A stretch of 64,000 bases of DNA from Hanstruepera flava. GTDB lineage: Bacteria; Bacteroidota; Bacteroidia; Flavobacteriales; Flavobacteriaceae. The stretch covers positions 124,001 through 188,000 of the forward strand of contig NZ_JALJCW010000002.1 in assembly GCF_023634025.1 (NCBI RefSeq), written 5' to 3'. Shown piece after piece: positions 15,518-24,530 of this stretch. Position numbers and translations under genes: made by a program. The notes under the pieces are model-generated. The model was not told the DNA's origin. It made no database searches and worked only from the letters and a program-made list of their open reading frames with translations. Within the stretch, counting starts at the first letter, position 1. The number at the start of each line of letters is the position of its first letter.

Positions 15518-17962
15518 TTAATTCTTTATAGATTCTTCAGGCGTTTTAACCTCTGCTTTGTTTTTCACATGTTGTTCTAACCATTGATCTTGCTCCCATA
15601 GCATGTGCATGATTGATTCTTTGGCGGCATAACCATGACTCTCTTTTGGCAGCATAACTAATCGCACTGGAGCGCCTAATCCTTTTAAAGCATTGAAGTA
15701 GCGTTCACTTTGTAGAGGATAGGTTCCCGAATTATTATCAGCTTCACCATGGATTAGCAGCAAAGGTGTTTTCATAGTATCTGCATGCATAAATGGCGAC
15801 ATGTTGTAATAAATCTCTGGTGCTTCCCAATAGTTACGTTCTTCGCTTTGAAAACCAAAAGGCGTCAATGTTCTATTGTAGGCACCACTTCTGGCAATAC
15901 CAGCAGCAAATAAATTGGAATGTGATAATAGATTTGCCGTCATAAACGCACCGTAACTATGTCCGCCAACAGCAACGCGATCTCGGTCTATATAACCCAT
16001 ATTATCAACAGCGTCAATAGCTGCTTTGCCATTGGCAACCAATTGTTTAATAAAACTGTCGTTTGGTTCTTCGTCACCCTCACCTACAATCGGAAAAGAC
16101 GCGTCATCCAAAACCACATAGCCACGAGTTACCCAATAAATTGGAGAACCGTAATAAGGGTACGTAAATTCATTGGAGCTTGATGTATTTTGACCTGCAC
16201 TGTTTTTGTCTTTATACTCTCGAGGATAAGCCCACATAATCATCGGGTACTTTTTGCCTGCTTCGTAATTGGTTGGTAAATACAGAGTGGCGCTTAAGTC
16301 TAAACCATCATCACGTTTGTAGTTTATTACTTGCTTTTCAACATCTTGAATGCTTTTAAACGGATTTTCAAATTGCGTTAAAGGGATTAACCCGATACGT
16401 TTTTTTATGTTTCTAATGTAATAGTTAGGATATTCGTTTTTCGATTCTATACGAACAACAAATTCACCTTTTTTGGCATCTAAAGCGCTTGATATGTCTT
16501 CAACTTTATCAGTAAGTTGCGATTGATATAAGCGATTGGTTTTTTTGGTTTCTAAATCCAATTCATCTACAAATGGAAATTTACCCTCTTTGCTGTAACC
16601 ATCACCAATTAAATAGACTTTATTGTCATCCAATTCTAAAACATACTCGTTAAATGCGTTTTTAGAAGTAACAAAACTACCTGGATCGCTGTAACGATCT
16701 TGATAATTTCTATCGAAAAGAATCTTTGCTTCCTGATTCGGGTTTGAAGGATTAAACACGTAAGTTCTTGTGTTTCTGGTGTTCCACCAATAATCGTAAG
16801 CTAAAGCTGTGTTGTCATTTCCCCAAATAATTCCGCTAAACCTATCCTTGGTTTTTAAAATGGATTTCGCTAGTCCATCAAATGGCGCATCTTGCTGGAA
16901 CACTTCATCGCGATAAGGAACTTCGTTGGCAGGGTCGCCACCATCTAGTACTTCAGCCCAAACTAATGTAGCTGGTTTGTCATCACGCCAGGTAAAATTA
17001 CGTTTACCTTTGCGCTCTGCCATAAAGCCTTTTGGTAAATCTTCAATTAAAGGAACTTCTAGAACAGTCTTAACCTTATCACCATTACTTTTATAAATGG
17101 TTGAAGCAGATGGAAATCTATAATAGGGAACTAAATATGAAAATGGTTTTTTAATAGTTGTTATCATAACATATTCACCATTAGGCGAAAATGATAAACC
17201 ACGATACATATCGCTTTCTTTCCACACCGATTTTGAACCATCTAAATTAACTTTGTAAATAACGGATTGCGCCAATTGCTCAAAATTGTGCTCGTCATTC
17301 TTGTTTTTCAGTAAATCTTGATAGGTTCTATTTTGGGCTTTTACACCGGCTTCGCTTACGGAAACTGTTGGTCCCGTTGGAACAGCTTCTTTAGTATTGA
17401 TAAGAGGCTTTCTAGTATCAGGTAGCATTTTAACCAGCATGGCTTTACTGTCTTTAAACCAAGTTACAGGGTTTCCCATATTGGCATTTAAGTTGGCATC
17501 GGTTATTTTTTTAGCGGAAGCATTTAGAATATCCAATAACCAAAGTTCAGCACCATTAGACACCGTATTGGTAAATGTCATAAACTTTTGATCTGGCGAC
17601 CATGAAAAATTAGCAAAACGGCCATTATCTGGCATGCCTGAAATATTCTTTGGATCACCACTTTTACCATTTCTAACTTTTACGTCGGTGTAGTAACGCG
17701 TTCTACTGCCTATATTGGTAACAGGGTTTATTCGTAAACCGCCTAAACGTAATTCGGTTTCAGAAAGTTCTTCAATAGTTTTGTAGTTACTGCGGTATAG
17801 AAACACAATGTTCTCCCCTTTACTATCCATACGAATACTAGGAGCCAAAGGTGCTTCAGCTAATTCTAAAATATTTTGATGAGGTTTTTGATAGGTCAGG
17901 TTTTCTTGCGAAAAACCAAAGGATAAACAAAGAAATAAACAGAGTGTAAAAATGTATTTCAT
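15518..17962 (-). CDS. Exported S9 family (prolyl oligopeptidase-like) serine peptidase
   Basis: 814 residues with a signal peptide (MKYIFTLCLFLCLSFGFSQ). The N-terminal two thirds form a beta-propeller (FANFSWSPDQKFMTFTN, GLSFSPNGEYVMITT). The catalytic alpha/beta hydrolase domain has GGHSYGAFMTANLL with the nucleophile Ser near residue 665, Asp in HGEADNNSGTYP and His in ESHGYAAKE. This fits the glutamyl endopeptidase/acylaminoacyl peptidase branch of S9 common in Bacteroidota. It probably degrades peptides in the periplasm. A 16-bp perfect palindrome lies in the divergent region to fabH. Confidence 0.9.
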   Translation of the reverse strand: MKYIFTLCLFLCLSFGFSQENLTYQKPHQNILELAEAPLAPSIRMDSKGENIVFLYRSNYKTIEELSETELRLGGLRINPVTNIGSRTRYYTDVKVRNGKSGDPKNISGMPDNGRFANFSWSPDQKFMTFTNTVSNGAELWLLDILNASAKKITDANLNANMGNPVTWFKDSKAMLVKMLPDTRKPLINTKEAVPTGPTVSVSEAGVKAQNRTYQDLLKNKNDEHNFEQLAQSVIYKVNLDGSKSVWKESDMYRGLSFSPNGEYVMITTIKKPFSYLVPYYRFPSASTIYKSNGDKVKTVLEVPLIEDLPKGFMAERKGKRNFTWRDDKPATLVWAEVLDGGDPANEVPYRDEVFQQDAPFDGLAKSILKTKDRFSGIIWGNDNTALAYDYWWNTRNTRTYVFNPSNPNQEAKILFDRNYQDRYSDPGSFVTSKNAFNEYVLELDDNKVYLIGDGYSKEGKFPFVDELDLETKKTNRLYQSQLTDKVEDISSALDAKKGEFVVRIESKNEYPNYYIRNIKKRIGLIPLTQFENPFKSIQDVEKQVINYKRDDGLDLSATLYLPTNYEAGKKYPMIMWAYPREYKDKNSAGQNTSSSNEFTYPYYGSPIYWVTRGYVVLDDASFPIVGEGDEEPNDSFIKQLVANGKAAIDAVDNMGYIDRDRVAVGGHSYGAFMTANLLSHSNLFAAGIARSGAYNRTLTPFGFQSEERNYWEAPEIYYNMSPFMHADTMKTPLLLIHGEADNNSGTYPLQSERYFNALKGLGAPVRLVMLPKESHGYAAKESIMHMLWEQDQWLEQHVKNKAEVKTPEESIKN

Positions 17963-18040
17963 GACATTGAATTTTAATTAGAGCCCTAAAGATACTTAAA
18001 ATGCTCCTGCTAAAAAGTTAAGAAAACTTAAATCTTATTT

Positions 18041-18056
18041 GTTATGCATGCATAAC
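18041..18056. promoter_or_regulatory. Perfect 16-bp palindrome between divergent genes
   Basis: GTTATGCATGCATAAC reads the same on both strands. It lies in the 166-bp region between the divergently transcribed S9 peptidase (start 17962) and fabH-type gene (start 18129), about 75 bp from each. A dimeric regulator site is likely; the regulator is unknown. Confidence 0.45.
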
Positions 18057-18128
18057 GATTGCAATTGACATTTGAAATCAATTAGACCGTAAATAGTTAA
18101 ATTGCGGGACTTACTTTAAACATTGCCT

Positions 18129-19139
18129 ATGTATAATTCAAAGATAATTGGGTTGGGATATTATGTTCCTGACAATGTGGTTACGAATGATGATTTGTCT
18201 AAAATAATGGATACCAGTGACGAGTGGATTCAGGAACGTACAGGTATTCAAGAGCGTCGTTGGGTGAAACCAAATTCTGGAGAAACAACGGCTAGTATGG
18301 GAGTAGAAGCAGCCAAAATAGCTATAGATCGTGCCGGAATTGATAAAGATGATATAGATTTTATTGTTTTCGCTACTTTAAGCCCTGATATGTACTTTCC
18401 AGGACCAGGTGTTCAGGTTCAACATGCTTTGGATATAAAAACCGTTGGTGCATTGGATGTTAGAAACCAATGCTCGGGTTTTGTCTACGGTCTGTCGGTT
18501 GCTGACAATTTTATTAAAACAGGCATGTATAAAAATGTATTGGTAATAGGTAGTGAGTTACATTCTCATGGCTTAGATAAAACAACTAGAGGGCGAGGTG
18601 TGTCGGTGATTTTTGGAGATGGAGCAGGAGCTGCGGTTTTAACTCGTGAAGAAGATACATCTAAAGGCATTTTATCTACACATCTACACTCACAGGGTGA
18701 GCATGCTGAAGAATTGGTGTTGGTAGCACCTGGAATGGGCAAACGTTGGGTAAATGATATCATTGCAGATAATGACCCTAATGATGAAAGTTATTTTCCT
18801 TATATGAATGGACAATTTGTATTTAAAAATGCCGTGGTTCGATTTAGCGAGGTGATTATGGAAGGGCTTATGACAAATAAACTTCAAGTTGAGGACATTG
18901 ATATGTTGATACCGCATCAAGCTAACTTGAGAATTGCGCAATTTATACAGAAGAAATTTAAACTTTCAGATGACCAAGTATTCAATAATATACAGAAGTA
19001 TGGCAATACCACAGCAGCTTCCATTCCAATTGCTTTAACCGAAGCTTGGGAACAAGGTAAAATCAAAGAAGATGATACAGTTGTGCTGGCTGCTTTTGGA
19101 AGTGGCTTTACTTGGGGCAGTGTGATTATTAAATGGTAA
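18129..19139 (+). CDS. 3-oxoacyl-ACP synthase III (KAS III) family protein
   Basis: The frame opens at a TTG 6 bp earlier, but the ATG at 18129 gives the standard N-terminus MYNSKIIGLGYYVPDNVV (336 aa). The thiolase-fold triad is complete: C115 in DVRNQCSGFVYGL, H263 in IPHQANLRI and N293 in KYGNTTAASIP; GDGAGAAVL and the terminal GSGFTWGSVIIKW are also typical. KAS III condenses acetyl-CoA or branched acyl-CoA with malonyl-ACP to start fatty-acid synthesis. The divergent, isolated location away from plsX/fabD suggests a second KAS III copy or a specialised one, so I do not assign fabH firmly. Confidence 0.88.
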   Translation: MYNSKIIGLGYYVPDNVVTNDDLSKIMDTSDEWIQERTGIQERRWVKPNSGETTASMGVEAAKIAIDRAGIDKDDIDFIVFATLSPDMYFPGPGVQVQHALDIKTVGALDVRNQCSGFVYGLSVADNFIKTGMYKNVLVIGSELHSHGLDKTTRGRGVSVIFGDGAGAAVLTREEDTSKGILSTHLHSQGEHAEELVLVAPGMGKRWVNDIIADNDPNDESYFPYMNGQFVFKNAVVRFSEVIMEGLMTNKLQVEDIDMLIPHQANLRIAQFIQKKFKLSDDQVFNNIQKYGNTTAASIPIALTEAWEQGKIKEDDTVVLAAFGSGFTWGSVIIKW

Positions 19140-19171
19140 TAAATTCTTGAAATGCATGAATAAATATAAAA

Positions 19172-19203
19172 AAAACCCGAGGCAAGTCTGCTCCGGGTTT
19201 TTT
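19172..19203. terminator. Bidirectional terminator after the fabH-type gene
   Basis: AAAAACCCG (19172-19180) pairs with CGGGTTTTT (19195-19203), with an inner GCA/TGC stem around loop AGTC. On the plus strand it ends fabH; on the minus strand it is followed by eight T, a stronger signal than on the plus strand. Confidence 0.7.
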
Positions 19204-19351
19204 CGCTATTAACCAATTTTAACTAACACTAACCGCGAGAAGTTCACAGTTATATTACTTAAAAACTTATCACTTATTTATATAGACGTAAAAAGTTTAT
19301 TTTTATTTCATATAGAACTGTATTTAACGATGATTTAACACTTGGTAAGTA

Positions 19352-19381
19352 AAAACCCAAGGCAGTGACACCCTGGGTTTT
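19352..19381 (-). terminator. Terminator of the TonB-receptor-like gene
   Basis: AAAACCCAAGG (19352-19362) pairs with CCCTGGGTTTT (19371-19381) with one mismatch, loop CAGTGACA. It lies 65 bp beyond the minus-strand stop at 19446 and is followed by a T run on that strand. Confidence 0.6.
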
Positions 19382-19445
19382 CTAATTTAATAACCAAAAC
19401 ATTAACACTAACCATCAACTATTATGTTAGGCTATTAAATATATT

Positions 19446-21941
19446 TTACATAAATCCGCCACTACCTGACTTTTCGTTGTTGTCGCGGTTTTTGCGTTGA
19501 AGCGCTCTATATTTATTTCCTCCAAAACGATAAGAAATGTTTATATTCCATGTATTGCTTTCCCAATTAAATCCGCCAACAGATGGTACTGGATTTTCAC
19601 CTTCAAATTCAAAAGCCATGGTATTAAAAATATCGTTGTAGTTAAAACTTACTGTAGCTCTATTGTCTTCCAAGAAGCTATATCTTATTCCTGTATTTAC
19701 GAAGTACATAGGCTTTCTGGTAAATTGAATACCTTCCTCTTCACCTCTATACATGGCAAAAAGTGATAGGTCCAAATTTTTAACCACTTTAAAGTTGTTG
19801 AATATTCTAAAATTCCAAATAATATTATCTGCTGTAACTTGATCAACTATAATATCGTCTTCGGTAGGGTCTACACCAGGAGGTGCAATTACACGCTCGG
19901 TAAACCCTTTTTGCTGTCTGTAATACAAATCGAAACTGGTGTTAAAATTCCACCATTTCGTTGGTCTGTAATTACTAGATAGTTCTACACCATAGGCTGA
20001 TGTGTTATCGAAATTTTCAAAAGTTAAAATGTATTTATTGAAATCTAATCGGTCAACAAAAACGGCTCTATTAATCTCATCCTCAATTAATCTGTAAAAA
20101 ACTCCAGCAGTAATTGATCCTTTTTCAAGGTTACGAATGTAATTAGCTTCAATAGAGTTAGTGAACTGTGGCTCCAATTCAGGATTTCCAACATTGGATA
20201 ACAAAGGTGTGCTCCACTCTCGTATAGGGTTAACTTGCCCAACACCTGGTCTGTCTACACGTCTGCTGTAACTTAATTGATAGGTGTTCTTATCACTAGG
20301 AGTGTAGGTTAAAAAGGCAGATGGGTAAAATTGTATATAATCGTTTTCAAATGGATTAACCTCTGTTTCATTTTCTAAAAAATTAGTAGCAATAGCATCT
20401 ACAGTTACTGTTTCTGCTCTTACACCTAATTGATAACTCCATTTTTCCTTTGATTTTCCATAAGTAACATAAGCCGAGTAAATATCTCTTTTATAATCGA
20501 AATATGTTGAAGGTGTTGGTCTAAACTCATCGCCATTGTTAGCAATATCGTCTTGATCAGGGTTTGGAGAAAGCCCTGTTGATTTATAATCAACTGTAGT
20601 ATCATAAAGTCGGGCTTCAAGTCCTGCTTCCAGTTTAGTTTCGTCGTTTAGAGGGTTTACATAATCAATATTTACGATGGTTTGGGCACGATCTGTGTTT
20701 ACATAATCTTCATAGTTTGGCGGGAAGGCGATGTTGATAAAATCGAAGTTAGCATCTTCTTCTTGATTAAAATCGCTGTAATCAATTTCAATATCCAGCT
20801 TTTCACCTTCTTTTTTAAAGTCATGTTTGTAGGCTAAATTATATTGTGAAGAAATGTTGTCAATAGTGTTGTTGAACAATTGGCGTTCGGTTGGACCATT
20901 GTCATAAACCACATCTGTCGTGCCATCATTTTTTCCATCAAAAACATTTTGATTGGTAAAAAAGGAAATGGTGTTGTTGTCATTTAAATAATAGTCAAGC
21001 CCTACTTTAAACAAATGCGATTTACCGTTTCTATCTGTATTGAATATCTGATTGGAGGTATTGTCAGGTCTATAAATGTTTCCATAGCTATTATTAGACC
21101 CAACGTTATTGCCGTAATTCCCAAATAGATTTACTTTGCCATTACGATAGTTCATGTCAATAGAGCTATTAAAACGCGCGTTGATTTCTTTGGTAAGACC
21201 AAAATTTACATTTCCGTTAAACCCAATGTTGGTGTTTTTGTAAAGGATTATATTAATAATACCACTCATGCCTTCAGGGTTATATTTTGCTGAAGGATTT
21301 GTTATGAGCTCTATTTGCTTGATTGATGTAGAAGGTATTTGACGAAGTAATTGCGCTATAGGAACATTAGATAATGTGCCATCTATCATTACACGTACAT
21401 TTTCATTACCACGCAAGCTAATGTTTCCCGTTTGTTGGTCTACACTAACCGAAGGAATATTGTTCATAATATCAGAAGCTGTTGCTCCAGCAGTTGTTAA
21501 GTCTTTACCAACATTAACTACTTTTCTGTCTACTTTTTGTTGAATTGTTGATACTTCTGCTACAATGGTAACTTCATCTAAACCTGTTGCTTCTTCTTCA
21601 AGAGTCAAGGTGCCTAAATCAATATCTTTAATATCTTGGTTAATGGATATCGATCGGTCTATTGTTTTATATCCTATAAACTGTATGGTTACAACATACT
21701 TTCCGCCAGGTATTTTTTGAATATAAAATTTTCCATCGTTATCTGTAATTGTTCCATTAATCGTTTCACCAGCTTCACTTTTTAAAATAACGGTAACATA
21801 AGGTAAGGGTTGGTTTAAAGTAGCGTCTATTATTGTACCTGTAATGCTTCCTTTAACAAGAATGGGAACGTTACTTACAGAAGTTTGTGCTTGCGCAAAT
21901 AGAGTTAATAATAACAAGCATACTGTTAATAGCTTTTTCAT
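19446..21941 (-). CDS. TonB-receptor-like outer-membrane barrel (CarboxypepD, plug, OMP_b-brl_3)
   Basis: 831 residues with a signal peptide (MKKLLTVCLLLLTLFAQAQ), a CarboxypepD_reg-like domain (about 30-115: ITGTIIDATLNQPLPYVTVIL, GKYVVTIQFIGYKTI), a plug-like domain (about 130-230: ASDIMNNIPSVSVDQQTGNISLRGNENVRVMIDG, IELITNPSAKYNPEGMSGIINIIL) and a long barrel ending FNINISYRFG with a short basic tail. This is the PF14905 family, relatives of TonB-dependent receptors without an associated SusD partner here. Ligand unknown. It probably acts in outer-membrane import or signalling. Confidence 0.88.
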   Translation of the reverse strand: MKKLLTVCLLLLTLFAQAQTSVSNVPILVKGSITGTIIDATLNQPLPYVTVILKSEAGETINGTITDNDGKFYIQKIPGGKYVVTIQFIGYKTIDRSISINQDIKDIDLGTLTLEEEATGLDEVTIVAEVSTIQQKVDRKVVNVGKDLTTAGATASDIMNNIPSVSVDQQTGNISLRGNENVRVMIDGTLSNVPIAQLLRQIPSTSIKQIELITNPSAKYNPEGMSGIINIILYKNTNIGFNGNVNFGLTKEINARFNSSIDMNYRNGKVNLFGNYGNNVGSNNSYGNIYRPDNTSNQIFNTDRNGKSHLFKVGLDYYLNDNNTISFFTNQNVFDGKNDGTTDVVYDNGPTERQLFNNTIDNISSQYNLAYKHDFKKEGEKLDIEIDYSDFNQEEDANFDFINIAFPPNYEDYVNTDRAQTIVNIDYVNPLNDETKLEAGLEARLYDTTVDYKSTGLSPNPDQDDIANNGDEFRPTPSTYFDYKRDIYSAYVTYGKSKEKWSYQLGVRAETVTVDAIATNFLENETEVNPFENDYIQFYPSAFLTYTPSDKNTYQLSYSRRVDRPGVGQVNPIREWSTPLLSNVGNPELEPQFTNSIEANYIRNLEKGSITAGVFYRLIEDEINRAVFVDRLDFNKYILTFENFDNTSAYGVELSSNYRPTKWWNFNTSFDLYYRQQKGFTERVIAPPGVDPTEDDIIVDQVTADNIIWNFRIFNNFKVVKNLDLSLFAMYRGEEEGIQFTRKPMYFVNTGIRYSFLEDNRATVSFNYNDIFNTMAFEFEGENPVPSVGGFNWESNTWNINISYRFGGNKYRALQRKNRDNNEKSGSGGFM

Positions 21942-22049
21942 CTGATTGGTTGTCTTTTGATTGATGTTTTATTTTTGTTATTATTATTACAGACGTCTAT
22001 TTTTGCTGCTTGTTACTCTTTTTAACATTACTTAACAACACTTTAACAC

Positions 22050-22412
22050 ATGAGTAGAAAAACACTAGTATTTGGTGCATCTTTAAAACCTAACAGATAT
22101 TCTCATTATGCCATTCAGCGCTTGGTAGCAAATAAGCACGAGGTTGTTGCTTTTGGAATGAAATCTGGAGATGTTTCTGGAGTAACAATAGACACGGAAT
22201 TAATGGGTTATAATAATATAGATACTGTTACATTGTATTTAAATCCTAAACGGCAAGAAGCTTACTACAATTATATAATAGGCTTGAACCCAAAGCGTGT
22301 CATTTTCAATCCAGGAACGGAAAACCCTGCATTTTATAAATTATTGCGAGAGAATAACATTGATTTTGAAGAAGCTTGTACGTTAGTGTTGTTGTCTACG
22401 AATCAGTATTAA
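22050..22412 (+). CDS. CoA-binding domain protein (YccU-like)
   Basis: 120 residues forming one Rossmann-type CoA_binding_2 domain: KTLVFGASLKPNRYSHYAIQRL (about 4-25) carries the nucleotide loop, then HEVVAFGMKSGDVSG, TVTLYLNPKRQEAYYNYII and NPKRVIFNPGTENPAF. This family binds CoA and resembles the CoA-binding part of succinyl-CoA synthetase; the physiological role is unknown. The 3' end overlaps the convergent symporter gene by 30 bp. Confidence 0.85.
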   Translation: MSRKTLVFGASLKPNRYSHYAIQRLVANKHEVVAFGMKSGDVSGVTIDTELMGYNNIDTVTLYLNPKRQEAYYNYIIGLNPKRVIFNPGTENPAFYKLLRENNIDFEEACTLVLLSTNQY

Positions 22413-23825
22413 ACCTAAATAGGTCAAAAACCCATTTAGTATAAGAATAAAGAAACCAAATTCAAATCCAAACCATTTTGAACTGTTCACACTAATAATA
22501 TAGGAAAGGATTGGTGAGAGAATCGCAATTACCGGAACCCATTTGTCTTTTACTTGCCATTTACTAAACAAACCATAAGCATATAGGCCTAATAGTGGGC
22601 CATAGGTATAACCTGCAAACACAAAAAGTTTGGCAATAACACTGGCATCTTTAATAATGTATTTAAAGGCAATGATTACCAGAATTAAAATTAGGGAAAT
22701 AAATACATGAATACGTTTTCTAATACGAACCTGTTTTTCGGCATTGTGTTTTTTTTCAATATCTAAAATATCAATACTGAATGATGTGGTTAAAGAGGTT
22801 AATGCCGAATCGGCACTACTGTATGCTGCTGCAATTAATCCGAGTAAGAAAAATACAAAAACACCAATACCTAAATGGTTTTTTGCTAGAATGGGGAACA
22901 AATCATCTTTATGGGCATCAATACCATTTTGTTGCGCATAAACCGTTAGAAGTAAACCTAAACTTAAGAATACAAAATTCACAATAGTCAATACAATAGT
23001 AAACCAAAACATGTTTTTTTGTGCATCTTTCAGTGTTCTGCAGGTCAAGTTTTTTTGCATCATATCTTGGTCTAAACCTGTCATGACTATGGCTATAAAA
23101 GCACCGGAAATAAATTGCTTCCAGAAATAATTACTAGATTTAAAATCATCAAAAAAGAAGGTCTTACTTAAATCACTATCTAAAACAAAACTGAAAATAT
23201 TACTACCACTTAAACCTAATTCATCGCCTACAAAATAAATGGTAACACCAACGACAATAAGCATAAAAAGGGTCTGTAAGGTGTCTGTCCAAACAATAGT
23301 TTTGATACCTGATTTAAAAGTGTACAGCCAAATTAGCAAAACTGTAATGGTAACCGTTTGCCAAAATTCTATGCCTAATTCATCAAACAAAATGATTTGT
23401 AGAACATTGGCAACTAAATACAATCTGAAACTTGCTCCTATTACTCGCGATATAAGAAAGAAGGAAGCACCTGTTTTATAAGAGTAGTTTCCGAAACGTG
23501 TTTCCAAATAGGTGTAAATGGAAGTTAAATTTAACCTATAATATAACGGGAGTAGAACCAACCCAATAACCAGATAGCCCACAATATAACCTAATACAAC
23601 CTGCATATAGCTAAACTGCGAAGCTTCAATCCAACCGGGAACAGAAATAAAGGTCACGCCTGATAAAGAGGCGCCAATCATTCCAAATGCTACTACATAC
23701 CAAGGCGATTGTCTGTTACCTTTAAAAAAAGCATCATTGCCAGATTTTTTTCCAGTAAAAAACGATATCAGTATCAGCAAGCCAAAGTAGGCGACAATGA
23801 GTAAAATAATCTGCGTTGGATTCAT
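22383..23825 (-). CDS. Sodium:solute symporter (SSS family)
   Basis: I start at the ATG at 23823-23825 (MNPTQIILLIVAYFGLLILISF, 480 aa); the longer frame begins with a non-ATG codon. About 13 membrane helices are visible, with SSS-family motifs FFKGNRQSPWYVVAFGMIGASLSGVTFISVPG (first helices, ASLSG), SRVIGASFRLYLVANVLQ, TGLDQDMMQKNLTCR and AAAYSSADSALTSLTTSFSIDI, which supplies the serines of the Na2 site. It imports an unknown solute with Na+. It is divergent from recR and convergent with the CoA-binding gene. Confidence 0.9.
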   Translation of the reverse strand: MNPTQIILLIVAYFGLLILISFFTGKKSGNDAFFKGNRQSPWYVVAFGMIGASLSGVTFISVPGWIEASQFSYMQVVLGYIVGYLVIGLVLLPLYYRLNLTSIYTYLETRFGNYSYKTGASFFLISRVIGASFRLYLVANVLQIILFDELGIEFWQTVTITVLLIWLYTFKSGIKTIVWTDTLQTLFMLIVVGVTIYFVGDELGLSGSNIFSFVLDSDLSKTFFFDDFKSSNYFWKQFISGAFIAIVMTGLDQDMMQKNLTCRTLKDAQKNMFWFTIVLTIVNFVFLSLGLLLTVYAQQNGIDAHKDDLFPILAKNHLGIGVFVFFLLGLIAAAYSSADSALTSLTTSFSIDILDIEKKHNAEKQVRIRKRIHVFISLILILVIIAFKYIIKDASVIAKLFVFAGYTYGPLLGLYAYGLFSKWQVKDKWVPVIAILSPILSYIISVNSSKWFGFEFGFFILILNGFLTYLGLILIRRQQH

Positions 23826-23903
23826 AAAAAAATATTGTAGAGCCAAAATACAAATTACCATTGTATATACAATTCTTAAATGTAAAATCGTAAATTCGCA
23901 GCA

Positions 23904-24521
23904 ATGGAATTTTCATCAAAATTATTGGAACGTGCCGTAAACGAAATGTCGCAATTACCAGGAATTGGTAAACGCACAGCTTTACGTTTGGTGTTGCATT
24001 TGCTGAGGCAGCCCGAGAATCAGACCAATCAATTGGCAGATGCATTGAAAACCATGCGATCAGAAATTAATTTCTGTAAAAGCTGTCACAACATTAGCGA
24101 TACTGCGGTTTGCGAAATTTGTTCAAACCCAAATAGAACGGATGAAATCATTTGCGTAGTTGAAGATATTCGTGATGTAATGGCTATTGAAAATACCAGT
24201 TCATTTCGTGGACTCTATCATGTCTTGGGTGGAAAAATTTCACCAATGGATGGTATTGGGCCCAACGATTTGAATATTGAAACGTTGGTTGAAAAGGTAA
24301 AGTCAGGTAAAGTTAAAGAACTCATTTTTGCTTTAGGTTCTACCATGGAAGGCGATACCACAAACTTCTATATTTATAGGCAGATTCAGGATTACAATGT
24401 CGTAACATCAACAATAGCACGAGGTATTTCAGTAGGAAACGAACTGGAGTATACCGATGAGGTGACTTTGGGAAGAAGCATCATTAACCGCATTCCTTTT
24501 GAAGCTTCCTTAAAATCTTAA
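23904..24521 (+). CDS. recR: Recombination mediator RecR
   Basis: 205 residues, normal for RecR. The helix-hairpin-helix ([17 protein letters not shown], 18-34), the zinc finger C58, C61, C70, C73 ([17 protein letters not shown]) and the Toprim domain ([19 protein letters not shown], then [14 protein letters not shown]) are in order. It loads RecA on gapped DNA with RecFO. The ATG follows TAAATTCG after only 5 nt, so the mRNA may be leaderless. The next gene starts 9 bp after its stop. Confidence 0.96.
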   Translation: MEFSSKLLERAVNEMSQLPGIGKRTALRLVLHLLRQPENQTNQLADALKTMRSEINFCKSCHNISDTAVCEICSNPNRTDEIICVVEDIRDVMAIENTSSFRGLYHVLGGKISPMDGIGPNDLNIETLVEKVKSGKVKELIFALGSTMEGDTTNFYIYRQIQDYNVVTSTIARGISVGNELEYTDEVTLGRSIINRIPFEASLKS

Positions 24522-24530
24522 ATATATCAT

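Larger units (their letters stand above)
19140..19445. other. Gene-free stretch with two related hairpin modules
   Basis: Between the convergent fabH-type and TonB-receptor-like genes I see no coding frame. It holds two similar modules about 180 bp apart: a hairpin with GGC(A)-type loop (19172-19203 and 19352-19381) followed on the plus strand by AACCA, an AT-rich spacer and AACACTAACC. On the minus strand each reads GGTTAGTGTTA, spacer, hairpin, T run. The rest is AT-rich without other signals. Confidence 0.5.
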
